A stretch of DNA of 64,000 nucleotides. Origin: Acidobacteriota bacterium. GTDB taxonomy: Bacteria; Acidobacteriota; Terriglobia; Versatilivoradales; Versatilivoraceae. The stretch lies in assembly GCA_022826755.1 (NCBI GenBank), contig JAJDUG010000041.1, positions 21,745 to 85,744 of the forward strand. The letters are read 5' to 3'. The position numbers were made by a program, and so were the translations under genes. The notes under the pieces were generated by a model that saw only the letters and a program-made list of their open reading frames with translations, was not told the origin of the DNA and made no database searches. Position 1 is the stretch's first letter. The number at the start of each line of letters is the position of its first letter. Below, piece by piece: positions 26,449-35,088 of the stretch.

Positions 26449-27216
26449 CTACTTACTCTTTTTCAGGAACGGCTCCAGGATATCGATCGCCAGCGGAAAA
26501 ACCAGGGTGGTATTTCTCTCGACCCCAATGTCGGTCAGTGTTTGCAGATACCTCAACTGCAGGGCCACCGGCTCCCTGGCCACCACCTCGGCGGCTTGAG
26601 CCAGTTTTTCGGAGGCCTGGAACTCGCCATCGGCGTGAATGACCTTGGCGCGCCGTTCTCGTTCGGCTTCGGCCTGCTTGGCCATGGCCCGCTGCATTTC
26701 CTGGGGAAGGTCCACTTGCTTCACCTCGACCGTTCCGACCTTGATGCCCCAGGGATCGGTGTGCTGGTCCAGGATACTCTGCAATCGGACGTTCAAGGTC
26801 TCGCGCCGGCTGAGCAGATCGTCCAGGGACACTTCTCCGAGAACCGATCGGAGAGTGGTCTGGGTGAGCTGGGAGGTGGCATAGAGGTAGTTCTCGACCT
26901 CGACCACCGCCTTCAGAGGGTCCATGACGCGAAAATAGACGACGGCATTGACCTGGACTGACACGTTATCGCTGGTGATGATGTCTTGCGGCGGCACATC
27001 CAGAGTGACGACTCGCAGCTCCATTTTGACGATTCGGTCAATGGGCCACCAAACGATGATGAGCCCGGGGCCCTTGGGCTGCGGCAACAGGCGTCCCAGG
27101 CGAAAGATGACTCCGCGCTCATATTCCCGCAGGACGTGAAGCGAGTTGAAAAGGACCACGACCACCAGCAGCAGCCCAAAGAGACCCGGGACTGAAATCA
27201 AATCGAATTCGAACAT
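26449..27216 (-). CDS. Slipin / SPFH-domain stomatin-like protein
   Basis: The 255-residue protein has one N-terminal membrane segment ([18 protein letters not shown]) followed by an SPFH/Band 7 domain ([57 protein letters not shown]) and a helical C-terminus rich in Glu/Ala/Arg that should oligomerise. Bacterial slipins scaffold membrane microdomains, and their nfeD neighbour encodes a protease that can cleave them. nfeD ends 13 nt upstream. AAAGGAGA precedes the ATG. Confidence 0.95.
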   Translation of the reverse strand: MFEFDLISVPGLFGLLLVVVVLFNSLHVLREYERGVIFRLGRLLPQPKGPGLIIVWWPIDRIVKMELRVVTLDVPPQDIITSDNVSVQVNAVVYFRVMDPLKAVVEVENYLYATSQLTQTTLRSVLGEVSLDDLLSRRETLNVRLQSILDQHTDPWGIKVGTVEVKQVDLPQEMQRAMAKQAEAERERRAKVIHADGEFQASEKLAQAAEVVAREPVALQLRYLQTLTDIGVERNTTLVFPLAIDILEPFLKKSK

Positions 27217-27229
27217 GAGTCTCTCCTTT

Positions 27230-28531
27230 TCAGCTCGAGGAAGCCCCGGAACCGTCTACCCGGGTCACCTGGATGTTGAGTCCCTCCACCGCCACCACTC
27301 GGACCCGGTTGCCGGATTCGATCGGCTGGGGGCTGCTGGCCTGCCAAATCTCGCCGTGGACCTGCACTTTGCCCTGGGATTCAATGTCGGTCAGTGCCGT
27401 TCCAATCTCTCCCACCATGCCCTCCTTGCCGGTTACCGACTTGTTGCGGTGGGCCAGAATGACCAGCCGCATGAGAAAGATGGTGATGGCGGCAAAGGGG
27501 AGAGTGATTCCCACTGCTGTGATCAACTGTACCCGCAACTCGGGGAGCGGTGAGTTGATGAGGATCAGAGATCCGAGCACCATGACGGCGATTCCGAGAG
27601 AAGCCAGCAGTCCGTAGCTGGTCACTTTTGCCTCCAGAACGAATAGGACGATGGCTGCCAGGATCAGCACCACTCCCAAGAGGTTGATGGGCAGGATATT
27701 GAAGGCCACCAGCGCCAGGAAGATACAAACCCCTCCAACCACGCCGGGAAAGATCAGCCCGGGATTGCTGAACTCGATGTAGAGTCCGAGCAGTCCGATC
27801 AGTCCCAGAATCAGTGCGATATTGGGGTTCAGCACTTTTGAGAGCACCTTCTGGCGAGCCGTCATTTCAATCGCCTTCAGCCGTTCGCTCTTCAGTCTCA
27901 GAACCTGCTTTTGGCCATCGAAGCGCTGAATCTCCTTCCCGTCGAATTTTGTGAGGATCTCGTTCAGGTCCTGGGCAATGCCGTCGATGAGATTCCCTTC
28001 CCGCGCTTCCTCTTCGGTGAAGGACAGGCTCTCCAAAACCCCCTTCTCCGCCAATTCGACGTTGCGGCCGCGTTGGGCCACGAAGCTGCGGATATAGGCG
28101 GCGGCATCGTTTTCCACCTTCTTCTGCATGACTTCATCCATCTTGCCCCCGCCCAGGGGCACGGGATGCGCGGCTCCGGTGTTGGTGCCGGGGGCCATGA
28201 CGGCCAGGTCGCCGGACAAGAGGATGAAGAATCCCGCGGATGCAGCTCTGGCGCCGCTGGGACCGACAAAAACGAGCACGGGAATTTCCGACCGCAATAT
28301 CTTCTCGATGATTTCCCGCATGGAGGAGTCAAAGCCCCCCGGAGTATTCATCTGGATGATAACGGCGGCAGCGCCTTCCTCTTCCGCCTGCTTCAGCCCG
28401 CGATCGATGTACTCCGCTATTACGGGATGAATGACGTCGTCGACCTCCAGAGTGAACACCACCGCCTCGGCCGAAGGACTGGTGGCTGCCAGAATCGCCA
28501 GCAAAGCCATGCCGAGTACCTGCCTGGTCAT
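27230..28531 (-). CDS. nfeD: NfeD family membrane serine protease
   Basis: The protein (433 residues from the ATG at 28531; GGAG six bases upstream) has a signal peptide ([23 protein letters not shown]) and a ClpP-class domain with the serine in [12 protein letters not shown] (near 97) and a candidate lysine in [12 protein letters not shown] (near 137). About four or five membrane helices (240-370) and an OB-fold NfeD domain ([26 protein letters not shown]) follow. This is the long, proteolytic NfeD form that cleaves stomatin C-termini. It heads an operon with slipin. Confidence 0.94.
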   Translation of the reverse strand: MTRQVLGMALLAILAATSPSAEAVVFTLEVDDVIHPVIAEYIDRGLKQAEEEGAAAVIIQMNTPGGFDSSMREIIEKILRSEIPVLVFVGPSGARAASAGFFILLSGDLAVMAPGTNTGAAHPVPLGGGKMDEVMQKKVENDAAAYIRSFVAQRGRNVELAEKGVLESLSFTEEEAREGNLIDGIAQDLNEILTKFDGKEIQRFDGQKQVLRLKSERLKAIEMTARQKVLSKVLNPNIALILGLIGLLGLYIEFSNPGLIFPGVVGGVCIFLALVAFNILPINLLGVVLILAAIVLFVLEAKVTSYGLLASLGIAVMVLGSLILINSPLPELRVQLITAVGITLPFAAITIFLMRLVILAHRNKSVTGKEGMVGEIGTALTDIESQGKVQVHGEIWQASSPQPIESGNRVRVVAVEGLNIQVTRVDGSGASSS

Positions 28532-28610
28532 GCCAATCTCCGCAAACACAAGTTCGGATTCACCTGGAATTTCAGTTGCTCGCCTGCCCGAAAAACCCTG
28601 CGTGGTGCGA

Positions 28611-28619
28611 ATTATAACA
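28611..28619 (-). promoter_or_regulatory. Candidate extended -10 promoter of the nfeD operon
   Basis: The minus strand reads TGTTATAAT, an extended -10 box with no clear -35. It would start transcription near 28604 and leave a leader of about 73 nt before nfeD. The gap (28532-28820) also contains the ctpA upstream region, with no other recognisable feature. Confidence 0.4.
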
Positions 28620-28820
28620 GAGTTGCGAACCGCTTACCGGCCCTTCTGGAACGACCGCCGGTCCAACCTGCCCGGCACCCTCCAGGGCCAAAATCGCCGA
28701 AATGGAGCCATGCAGGGTGCCGATCACAAGCCGTTCTTCAGGATGTATCCAGCATTCGGTGAGCATTGCGGGTTAAAATCGATCAGGTGATTCGCCGGCA
28801 GCGATCGGCTGGTTCTCAAA

Positions 28821-30413
28821 GTGACTCTACATCCATCAGTCAAAACGGCAACGGCGGCGCTATTTGTCTGCACCCTTCTGTTCGGCAATTCGGCGGTCTG
28901 TTTCTCGAGCGGTGCGTCTCCCGCCGAGAACCAGGAAGCCAGGCTTTCCTTCCCGGAATCGTTCTTTCGCGACCTGGAAGCCTATGCCTCGGCGTTGGGT
29001 CTCGCGGAAACCGCGTATGCGGAGCCGATGGATGTGAATCGAGCCATTGCCCGGTCGATTCAGCGCATGCTGAGCCGCCTGGATCCGCACTCGAGCTTTT
29101 ACGACCCCAAGACCTTTGCCCGACTGCGCGCCTACCAGGGCGGCAACTATTCCGGAATCGGCGTACGCGTGGCCCCGGCGGACGGAAAGATGATGGTGCT
29201 CTCGACGATTCCAGGGTCGCCGGCCGCGGAATCCGGAATCCGCCCCGGGGATGTCATTCTTTCAGTTGACGGAGTCTCCACCAGAGACCGTGCCGGGGCG
29301 GAGGTGGTGAGCCTGTTGCGTGGTCCCCGCGACACACCGGTGGAGGTCCAGATCGAGAGGACGGGCGTCGACCGCCCCCTGGGGCTTCGGGTCCGTCGAA
29401 AAGAGATACCCGAACCCAGCCTGCCCCTCTGTTATGCCATCCTTCCCGGGGTGGTGTACCTGCAACTGGTGGCCTTCACCGCAACTACCGAAGATGAGGT
29501 CGACCGAGCGCTAAAGCCGTTCCAATCGGAATTGCAGGGTCTTGTACTGGACTTGCGGGGCAATCCGGGAGGAAATCTGCAGACCGCCATCGGCGTTGCC
29601 GATCGCTTCCTGGACGTAAACCAGGTCATCCTGGTCACCAAGGGAAGACTACCCAACGCCAATGCCAAATATCTGGCCACTCGCGGATACGACCGGGAAC
29701 CGTTTCCGCTGGTGGTGTTGATCAATGAGCAAACGGCCAGTGCGGCTGAAATACTGGCGGGAGCCATCCAGGATGCCCGCCGGGGAATCATCGTCGGAGA
29801 AAACAGTTTCGGCAAGGGAATGGTTCAGACGATATTCCCGCTAAGCGGTGGCAATGGGCTTTCCCTGACCACCGCCAAGTGGCTCACTCCCAACGGACGC
29901 ATGATTCAGCGCAGCTACAAGAATCGCTCTCTCCTGGAGTATCTGAAACTGGTCGAAGGGTTGGAAGGCAGCCATCCGCGCGCCCGCCAGGGATCTGACG
30001 GCTTCCCTTCCGTGTCTGGCGAGGGCGGCATTCTTCCGGACGTTTTGGCTGAATCGGCCTCCTTGACGTCCTTTCAGCAGCGCCTGTTGTCGCGACATCT
30101 GCTCTTTGCCTTTGCCCGGGAATTCAAGGCCAGGTATCCGGTGCTTGCCGCCACGGCGATTGTCAGCCCCTTGGTGCTGGCGGAGTTTCGTGACTATCTG
30201 GCCGCACGGGAACTGATTCGTTCCGACCGGGAGTTTGACGACCACCTTCCCTTCATCCAACGCAGTCTTCGCAGCCGCCTGTTGCTCCTTTCCCAGCAGA
30301 CCAGGCAGAGTATGACGGTCGAGCTTGAAGGCGATCCTCAGGTCGTTCAAGCCCTGGCATCCCTGCCCCGGGCGCGGCTGCTCCTCAGCCGGGCCGGACC
30401 AGGCAACAAATGA
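28821..30413 (+). CDS. S41 family C-terminal processing protease (CtpA-like)
   Basis: The 530-residue periplasmic protease starts at GTG 28821 with a signal peptide (TAALFVCTLLFGNSAVCFS). A PDZ domain (about 110-185: GVRVAPADGKMMVLSTIPGSPAAESGIRPGDVILSVDG) precedes the S41 core with the catalytic Ser in NEQTASAAEILAGA (near 307) and Lys in NSFGKGMVQT (near 333). The last 150 or so residues are helical, with no known domain (FQQRLLSRHLLFAFAREF). These enzymes trim C-termini of exported proteins. It diverges from nfeD. Confidence 0.93.
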   Translation: MTLHPSVKTATAALFVCTLLFGNSAVCFSSGASPAENQEARLSFPESFFRDLEAYASALGLAETAYAEPMDVNRAIARSIQRMLSRLDPHSSFYDPKTFARLRAYQGGNYSGIGVRVAPADGKMMVLSTIPGSPAAESGIRPGDVILSVDGVSTRDRAGAEVVSLLRGPRDTPVEVQIERTGVDRPLGLRVRRKEIPEPSLPLCYAILPGVVYLQLVAFTATTEDEVDRALKPFQSELQGLVLDLRGNPGGNLQTAIGVADRFLDVNQVILVTKGRLPNANAKYLATRGYDREPFPLVVLINEQTASAAEILAGAIQDARRGIIVGENSFGKGMVQTIFPLSGGNGLSLTTAKWLTPNGRMIQRSYKNRSLLEYLKLVEGLEGSHPRARQGSDGFPSVSGEGGILPDVLAESASLTSFQQRLLSRHLLFAFAREFKARYPVLAATAIVSPLVLAEFRDYLAARELIRSDREFDDHLPFIQRSLRSRLLLLSQQTRQSMTVELEGDPQVVQALASLPRARLLLSRAGPGNK

Positions 30414-30498
30414 CCCGCATGCAGGCCCTGCCCCAATCCGTTGGGGCAGGCCATCGGCTTCGGCGCCGTCCGGATCCACTGACCTCTTTCGCGCCCCT

Positions 30499-31233
30499 TC
30501 ACCGGGTTCGGGGAGCTGCCTGTCCGTGGAGCGCCTTTACGACCCGGAATCCGTAATCGGTGTACTTGTAGTTGGGATCCAGGCTGCTGCGGGCGGCGCA
30601 ACGGCTCACCTTGATCTGGTGGCGCCAGGCTCCGCCTCGAGAGGCCCGGCGGCGGGTCTCCTCCCGGTTGACGGGGTTGTTGCCTGGTGACCGCTGGTAG
30701 TAGTCGCGCGCATACCAGTCCAGGCACCACTCGTGGACATTGTCTCCCAGGTCGTAGAGGCCGAATTCATTGGGCGGCTGCAGCCCCACCCGGTGAGGAC
30801 ATCGATCCCGCCACCCCGTGCGATACAGCTCGAATTCGGACGGGTCCTGGTCGCCCCAGGCGTAGAGACATCCCTCCCTGTTCTGGCGAATGGCCCATTC
30901 CCACTCAGCCTCGGTGGGCAGGCGAAAGGCTTGGCCGGTCCACTGGCTCAGCCAGCGGCAATAGGCGTCCGCCTCCACCCAGCTGACTGAAACCACGGGC
31001 TGTTGCGGATGGCTGAAGCGGGACTCCAGGAAGGATTCGGGCATCCGTCCCCCGGTTCGATCCACGAAGAACCGGTATTGCTCGTTGGTCACGGTCGTGA
31101 TGCCCATGGCAAGGGAATCGACCCTGACGCGATGAACCGGTCGCTCGTCCGCACGCCCCCGCTCGCAGCCCATGAGATATTCGCCGCCAGGCAATGCCGC
31201 CACGGTAGGAATGTGGCTTGCGATCCTGTCCAT
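30499..31233 (-). CDS. Formylglycine-generating-enzyme-fold protein (SUMF1/FGE family), non-canonical
   Basis: The 244-residue protein spans a single FGE-sulfatase (SUMF1) domain: PGGEYLMGCERGRADERPVHRVRVDSLAM, VSWVEADAYCRWLS, FRLPTEAEWEWAIR, WGDQDPSEFELY, DLGDNVHEWCLDWY and SRGGAW. True FGEs carry a copper-binding cysteine pair near the C-terminus. Here the corresponding part reads GGAWRHQIKVSRCAARSS, with only one cysteine, so sulfatase activation is unlikely. The fold is also used in ergothioneine-type sulfoxide synthases and other oxidases. There is no signal peptide and no sulfatase in the window. Confidence 0.88.
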   Translation of the reverse strand: MDRIASHIPTVAALPGGEYLMGCERGRADERPVHRVRVDSLAMGITTVTNEQYRFFVDRTGGRMPESFLESRFSHPQQPVVSVSWVEADAYCRWLSQWTGQAFRLPTEAEWEWAIRQNREGCLYAWGDQDPSEFELYRTGWRDRCPHRVGLQPPNEFGLYDLGDNVHEWCLDWYARDYYQRSPGNNPVNREETRRRASRGGAWRHQIKVSRCAARSSLDPNYKYTDYGFRVVKALHGQAAPRTR

Positions 31234-31279
31234 TTTATTTTGCCGTTTAAGAAAAGAACTGACGGTACGACCTGATTAG

Positions 31280-31815
31280 CAGCCTCCCGCCTCCACGAAG
31301 GGAAGATCATTCGAGGGTGAAACAACCCGGCTTCATAGCCATTCGGGAGTAGGGACAGGTTCCGTTAAGGCGGTTTGTTGTTATGGGGAAGTCAAAAAAG
31401 ACGAACCACGAATGAACACGAATAAACGCGAATAAAAACAAAGACCGGTGGACCTGCTTCAACCACAAGCGGCCCCACAATGCTTCTGCAGCTTTGTTAA
31501 CTTGGTATGACGTCGTGTCCCTTGTAGACAACCCTTCGATATCGGTTGTCACACCCCACAATCAACAAATCATCCATCATCTTATTGGTGTTCATTCGTG
31601 TCCATTCGTGGTTCGTCGTTTTGAACGTGGATACACAGGATGCACAGGATTGGCAGGACGAGAGGCTGTGGCACGGGAAGCTGACTGGCTGCGTTTTCCC
31701 TCACCCGAACCCACGGGGCGTTCCCTTATGAGTGGGTCAAGAACATGGTCTTTCTTAGTGGCCCTTCGTCGTCCTTCGTGTGCCTTCGTGGATAACTCCT
31801 TTTTTCTGATGGTTT
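31280..31815. repeat. Repeat-filled intergenic region (R1, R2, R5, R3)
   Basis: The 611 bp between the FGE-like gene and pgpH holds no gene. It contains R1 (31280-31330), an inverted R2 pair (31397-31431 and 31584-31622, motif GACGAACCACGAATGAACAC and complement, about 150 nt apart), an R5 run of CAGGAT units (31628-31660) and R3 (31755-31815). All run in the same order as in the other repeat clusters. Confidence 0.78.
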
Positions 31816-31844
31816 TCCAATGGCCGGTCTGAGAGGCTGCCTCG

Positions 31845-34172
31845 CTAGGAGGCGGATTCCTGGGCACGCTCGAACTCGAAGCCGGGATAGGTGATTCGGG
31901 CGTGGTAAACGCTGGAAAGGGTCTCGAGAAAGCTGAAGGAAATACGGTCGATTTCAGCCAGGGTGATGTCACACTCCGATAGCTGCCCATCTTCCGTTGT
32001 CGTGGCCACGATCTTTTGAATCAACTCCAGCAACTTCTCCTGGGAGTGGTCGTTCAGTGTTCTGGCTGCTGCCTCCACGGCGTCGGCCAGCATGATGATG
32101 GCGGCCATCTTGGTTTGGGGCTTGGGCCCCGGATAGCGGAAGCGCGCCTCGTCGACTTTTTCGGGTCCAGTCTCGTTGGCCTTTGCCTTCTCATGGAAAT
32201 AGGTCAAGAGCTTGGTGCCGTGGTGCTGGGGAATGATGTCGATCATCGAGGAGGGGAGTTTGGCGGCACGTGCCATTCGGATGCCCTTGGTTACGTGTCC
32301 CACGACCAGCTTGACGCTTTCCTCGGGGCTGATGCGGTCATGGACGTTGTCGCCCCTCTGGTTCTCCACAAAGTATTCGGGATGAATCGACTTTCCGATG
32401 TCGTGGTAGAAGCAGGCTACACGGGCAAAAACCGGGTTCAGTCCGATGGCTTCGGCGGCTCCTTCGGAGAGCGTTCCGACTGCAACGCTGTGGTTGTAGG
32501 TTCCGGGGGCCTTCAGGATCAGCTCGCGAATCAGGGGAAGGTTGACGTTCCCGAGCTCCTGCAGCCTCATGACGGTGGTGACCATGAATAGCCTCTCGAA
32601 CAGAGGCAGCAGGAAGACCAGCAGCCCCGTGTTGATCGGTCCGGACACCAGGGCCAGCGTAGCCCCCAGAAAACCCGCGCCCAAGTCGAAGGGAGCCAGC
32701 TTGGCGTACTGCAGAACCACGAAGAGGCCGATGGCGGCCGATCCGAGTTTGAACCCGGCGCCCAGGAACCCCACTCTCTGCACGGCGCTGCGTATGGTGA
32801 GAATGCCAATCAGGTTGCACATCAGCACATAGAAGAAGCCATAGATGTCGCTACTCAGGGTCAGTACGGCCAGGATGCTCGACAACAGGGAAAAGATCAC
32901 CGCGGCGCGGTCATCCACCAGGATGGTTACCAGCATTGCCCCCAGCGCAAAGGGCAGGGCAAAAAAGAAATAAACCTCGTCGTTGTCGGGGAATCGGGCA
33001 ACGTTCTGACTGAGGGCTTCACTGAGAGCCTCGCCCACAAACCTGAATACGTTGAGAACGATGGTCTGGGTCACGAGAACCGTGCCGGCCAAAACCGCCA
33101 TTCTCATAAAATTCCAGTGGGTCGGCCAGACGTTTCTCAGCAGGTAGCCAAACACGGCCAGAAGCGATCCGATAAGCAACGCCAGGCTGACTGTTTGCGC
33201 CGGCGACGAGGACTCTTGGGGGAGGTTTCCAATGGCTTCGATCTGTCGTAGTTGCCCTGAGCTGATTTCGTCTCCCTGGCGAACGACGACTTTGCCTTTT
33301 TTGAGAATGACGAAGACCGGGTCCACATCGGCCACCGCTTCCCGTTGAGTGGCTTGGGTCGCCTGCAGGTCAAAGGAAAGATTGGGCTGCAGCAACTCCC
33401 TGACCAGCCTGCCGGTCGATTGGCGCGGAAGTTCGTGGTATCGCAGCAACGCCGGCAACCAGCTATCCACCTCCCGGCGGATGCTGTTCAGAGTCTTGAC
33501 CTGGTCCACCGGGACCGTCGTTCTGTCTCCGGAATCGGTGCCGGAAAGCACGTGGATGCGCCCCTGCTCCCGAATCAGGTCCCTCTCGCTCGCTATCACC
33601 AGCGAACGGTTGGCCTTGTGGAGAGCTTGCTCCAGCGCTTGCTGCAATTGGTGGCTGAATCCGTTGGAGGTCAGGAATCGAGCGGCGGATTCCAGTTCCG
33701 GCTCCGGCAGCAGTTGGCCCAACTGCGATTTCAAATTGGCCTGGATTTCCGGCGGCAGCCTGTCGAAGCTCCGGGCTGGGTTGGGTGGACGGGTCGGCGT
33801 GAGGGATCTCAGTTGATTTCTCAGCGTGGAAAACAGCCGGCAGATGCGTTCGACTCGAGCCTGGGCCTGAGCGGCGGCGTGGCGATATGCGGGAAGAGCG
33901 GCGTTTCGGGCTTCCTCCTGGCGGATTGCGGTGGCTTCTTCATCCTGCATCGGAACGTCAGACGGGACCAGCACATCGGAAGTGGCAATGTCTCCCACCC
34001 GATACTCCGGCAGGCTGAATATTCTGTAGGTGGAGCAAAAAAAAGTGAGCACCCCCGTCAACACGACCAGGAGCAGGATCAGACCCGGAATCGGACCGGG
34101 GCTCACCTGGTCCGACCGCGTTCCCAGGGGATCGTTGGATCTGCCTTTCGTCCTCAGGCTGACGACTTTCAT
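31845..34172 (-). CDS. pgpH: 7TM-HD family membrane phosphohydrolase (PgpH/YqfF type)
   Basis: The 775-residue protein begins with a membrane helix (LILLLVVLTGVLTFF), a long extracytoplasmic 7TMR-HDED-like domain (about 60-320), about seven membrane helices (325-530), and a cytoplasmic HD domain with GTYNHSVAVGTLSEGAA and FYHDIGKSIHPEYF (near 592). The HD residues, LADAVEAAAR and H/D metal ligands are present. Relatives in Firmicutes hydrolyse c-di-AMP to pApA. Start ATG is preceded by GAGGA. ybeY, a frequent neighbour, is not here. Function in this organism is inferred from family. Confidence 0.92.
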   Translation of the reverse strand: MKVVSLRTKGRSNDPLGTRSDQVSPGPIPGLILLLVVLTGVLTFFCSTYRIFSLPEYRVGDIATSDVLVPSDVPMQDEEATAIRQEEARNAALPAYRHAAAQAQARVERICRLFSTLRNQLRSLTPTRPPNPARSFDRLPPEIQANLKSQLGQLLPEPELESAARFLTSNGFSHQLQQALEQALHKANRSLVIASERDLIREQGRIHVLSGTDSGDRTTVPVDQVKTLNSIRREVDSWLPALLRYHELPRQSTGRLVRELLQPNLSFDLQATQATQREAVADVDPVFVILKKGKVVVRQGDEISSGQLRQIEAIGNLPQESSSPAQTVSLALLIGSLLAVFGYLLRNVWPTHWNFMRMAVLAGTVLVTQTIVLNVFRFVGEALSEALSQNVARFPDNDEVYFFFALPFALGAMLVTILVDDRAAVIFSLLSSILAVLTLSSDIYGFFYVLMCNLIGILTIRSAVQRVGFLGAGFKLGSAAIGLFVVLQYAKLAPFDLGAGFLGATLALVSGPINTGLLVFLLPLFERLFMVTTVMRLQELGNVNLPLIRELILKAPGTYNHSVAVGTLSEGAAEAIGLNPVFARVACFYHDIGKSIHPEYFVENQRGDNVHDRISPEESVKLVVGHVTKGIRMARAAKLPSSMIDIIPQHHGTKLLTYFHEKAKANETGPEKVDEARFRYPGPKPQTKMAAIIMLADAVEAAARTLNDHSQEKLLELIQKIVATTTEDGQLSECDITLAEIDRISFSFLETLSSVYHARITYPGFEFERAQESAS

Positions 34173-34197
34173 GAATCCTCGTTATTTCTGAGACAGA

Positions 34198-34226
34198 ACA
34201 CTAGCACCGACGCCCATGACGGTCAA
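34198..34226 (-). promoter_or_regulatory. Candidate promoter of pgpH
   Basis: On the minus strand TTGACC (34226-34221), a 17 nt spacer and TAGTGT (34203-34198) preceded by TGC give a partly conserved, extended -10 promoter 26-54 nt upstream of the pgpH start. Confidence 0.4.
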
Positions 34227-34418
34227 GTTACGTCCTGTTAACGTGTTGCATTGTGATCGAGCCACGGATGGGAGAAGGCTCCGGGATGAAGGACCCGCAA
34301 TCCGGCATGCAGGAATCCCCCGATCGCATCTTGTTTCGCGGGTACACTGCGCGCTATTCTTGGTTGCAGTTCAATTGGAAGGACGTTAGCCGGACACAAA
34401 ATCAAAGGAGCCGATACT

Positions 34419-34979
34419 ATGGTCTTGACACCTTCAACCATGCTCTCGCTGGGGTCGCCAGCGCCTGATTTCGAGTTGCCGGATGTCGTGTCGGGAGACA
34501 CGGTCACCCTCGGCAGCTTTGCGGACAAGCAGGCGCTTATGGTGATGTTCATCTGCCGGCACTGTCCCTTCGTGGTGCATGTCCAGGATGAGTTGGCCCG
34601 TCTGGGCAGCGACTATAAGACCAGGAACATGGGCATTGTGGCCATCAGCTCCAATGACGCCGATGCCTATCCTGACGATTCCCCTGCCAACCTCAAGGCC
34701 ATGGCCGAGGAACTCGGCTTCGACTTCCCCTACTGCTATGACGAGAGTCAGGAGGTGGCTCGGGCCTATCAGGCAGCCTGCACCCCCGATTTCTATCTCT
34801 TTGGCGGCCAACGGGAGCTGGTTTACCGGGGTCAGTTGGATGGGAGCCGGCCCGGGAACAACGAACCGGTCACGGGAAAGGACCTGCGGGAGGCCATGGA
34901 TGCCGTGCTTTCGGGTTCCGCGGTATCGGACGTCCAGATGCCCAGCATCGGCTGCAACATCAAGTGGAAAACCGGCTGA
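34419..34979 (+). CDS. Thioredoxin-fold peroxiredoxin-like protein
   Basis: The 186-residue protein is a thioredoxin-like member of the peroxiredoxin-like group (AhpC/TSA-related) with the redox motif C46-R-H-C49 in MFICRHCPFVVHVQDELARL. AISSNDADAYPDDSPANL, YDESQEVARAYQAACTPDFYLF (cis-Pro loop) and GQLDGSRPGNNEPVTG are typical of this group. No signal peptide, so probably cytoplasmic. RBS AAAGGAG sits eight bases before the ATG. A weak promoter (TTGTTT 34331, TATTCT 34355) may serve it. Role: thiol redox or peroxide handling, by family. Confidence 0.92.
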   Translation: MVLTPSTMLSLGSPAPDFELPDVVSGDTVTLGSFADKQALMVMFICRHCPFVVHVQDELARLGSDYKTRNMGIVAISSNDADAYPDDSPANLKAMAEELGFDFPYCYDESQEVARAYQAACTPDFYLFGGQRELVYRGQLDGSRPGNNEPVTGKDLREAMDAVLSGSAVSDVQMPSIGCNIKWKTG

Positions 34980-34999
34980 GCAGAACGTGTCTTGAACCG

Positions 35000-35026
35000 A
35001 AAAACCCCCGGGCGCCGGCCCGGGGG
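35000..35026 (-). terminator. Intrinsic terminator behind the PQQ-propeller operon
   Basis: A perfect 9 bp GC-only stem (CCCCCGGGC/GCCCGGGGG, loop GCCG, 35005-35026) is followed on the minus strand by TTTTTCGG (35004-34997). It lies 62 nt past the stop of the 35089-36519 gene. It could also slow convergent transcription from the thioredoxin-like gene. Confidence 0.7.
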
Positions 35027-35088
35027 ATCCGGTTGGCCGCGAATGCGGCGTCCGCCCTCAGCCGTGGGCGTAAGCCCATGGAAGGCTT

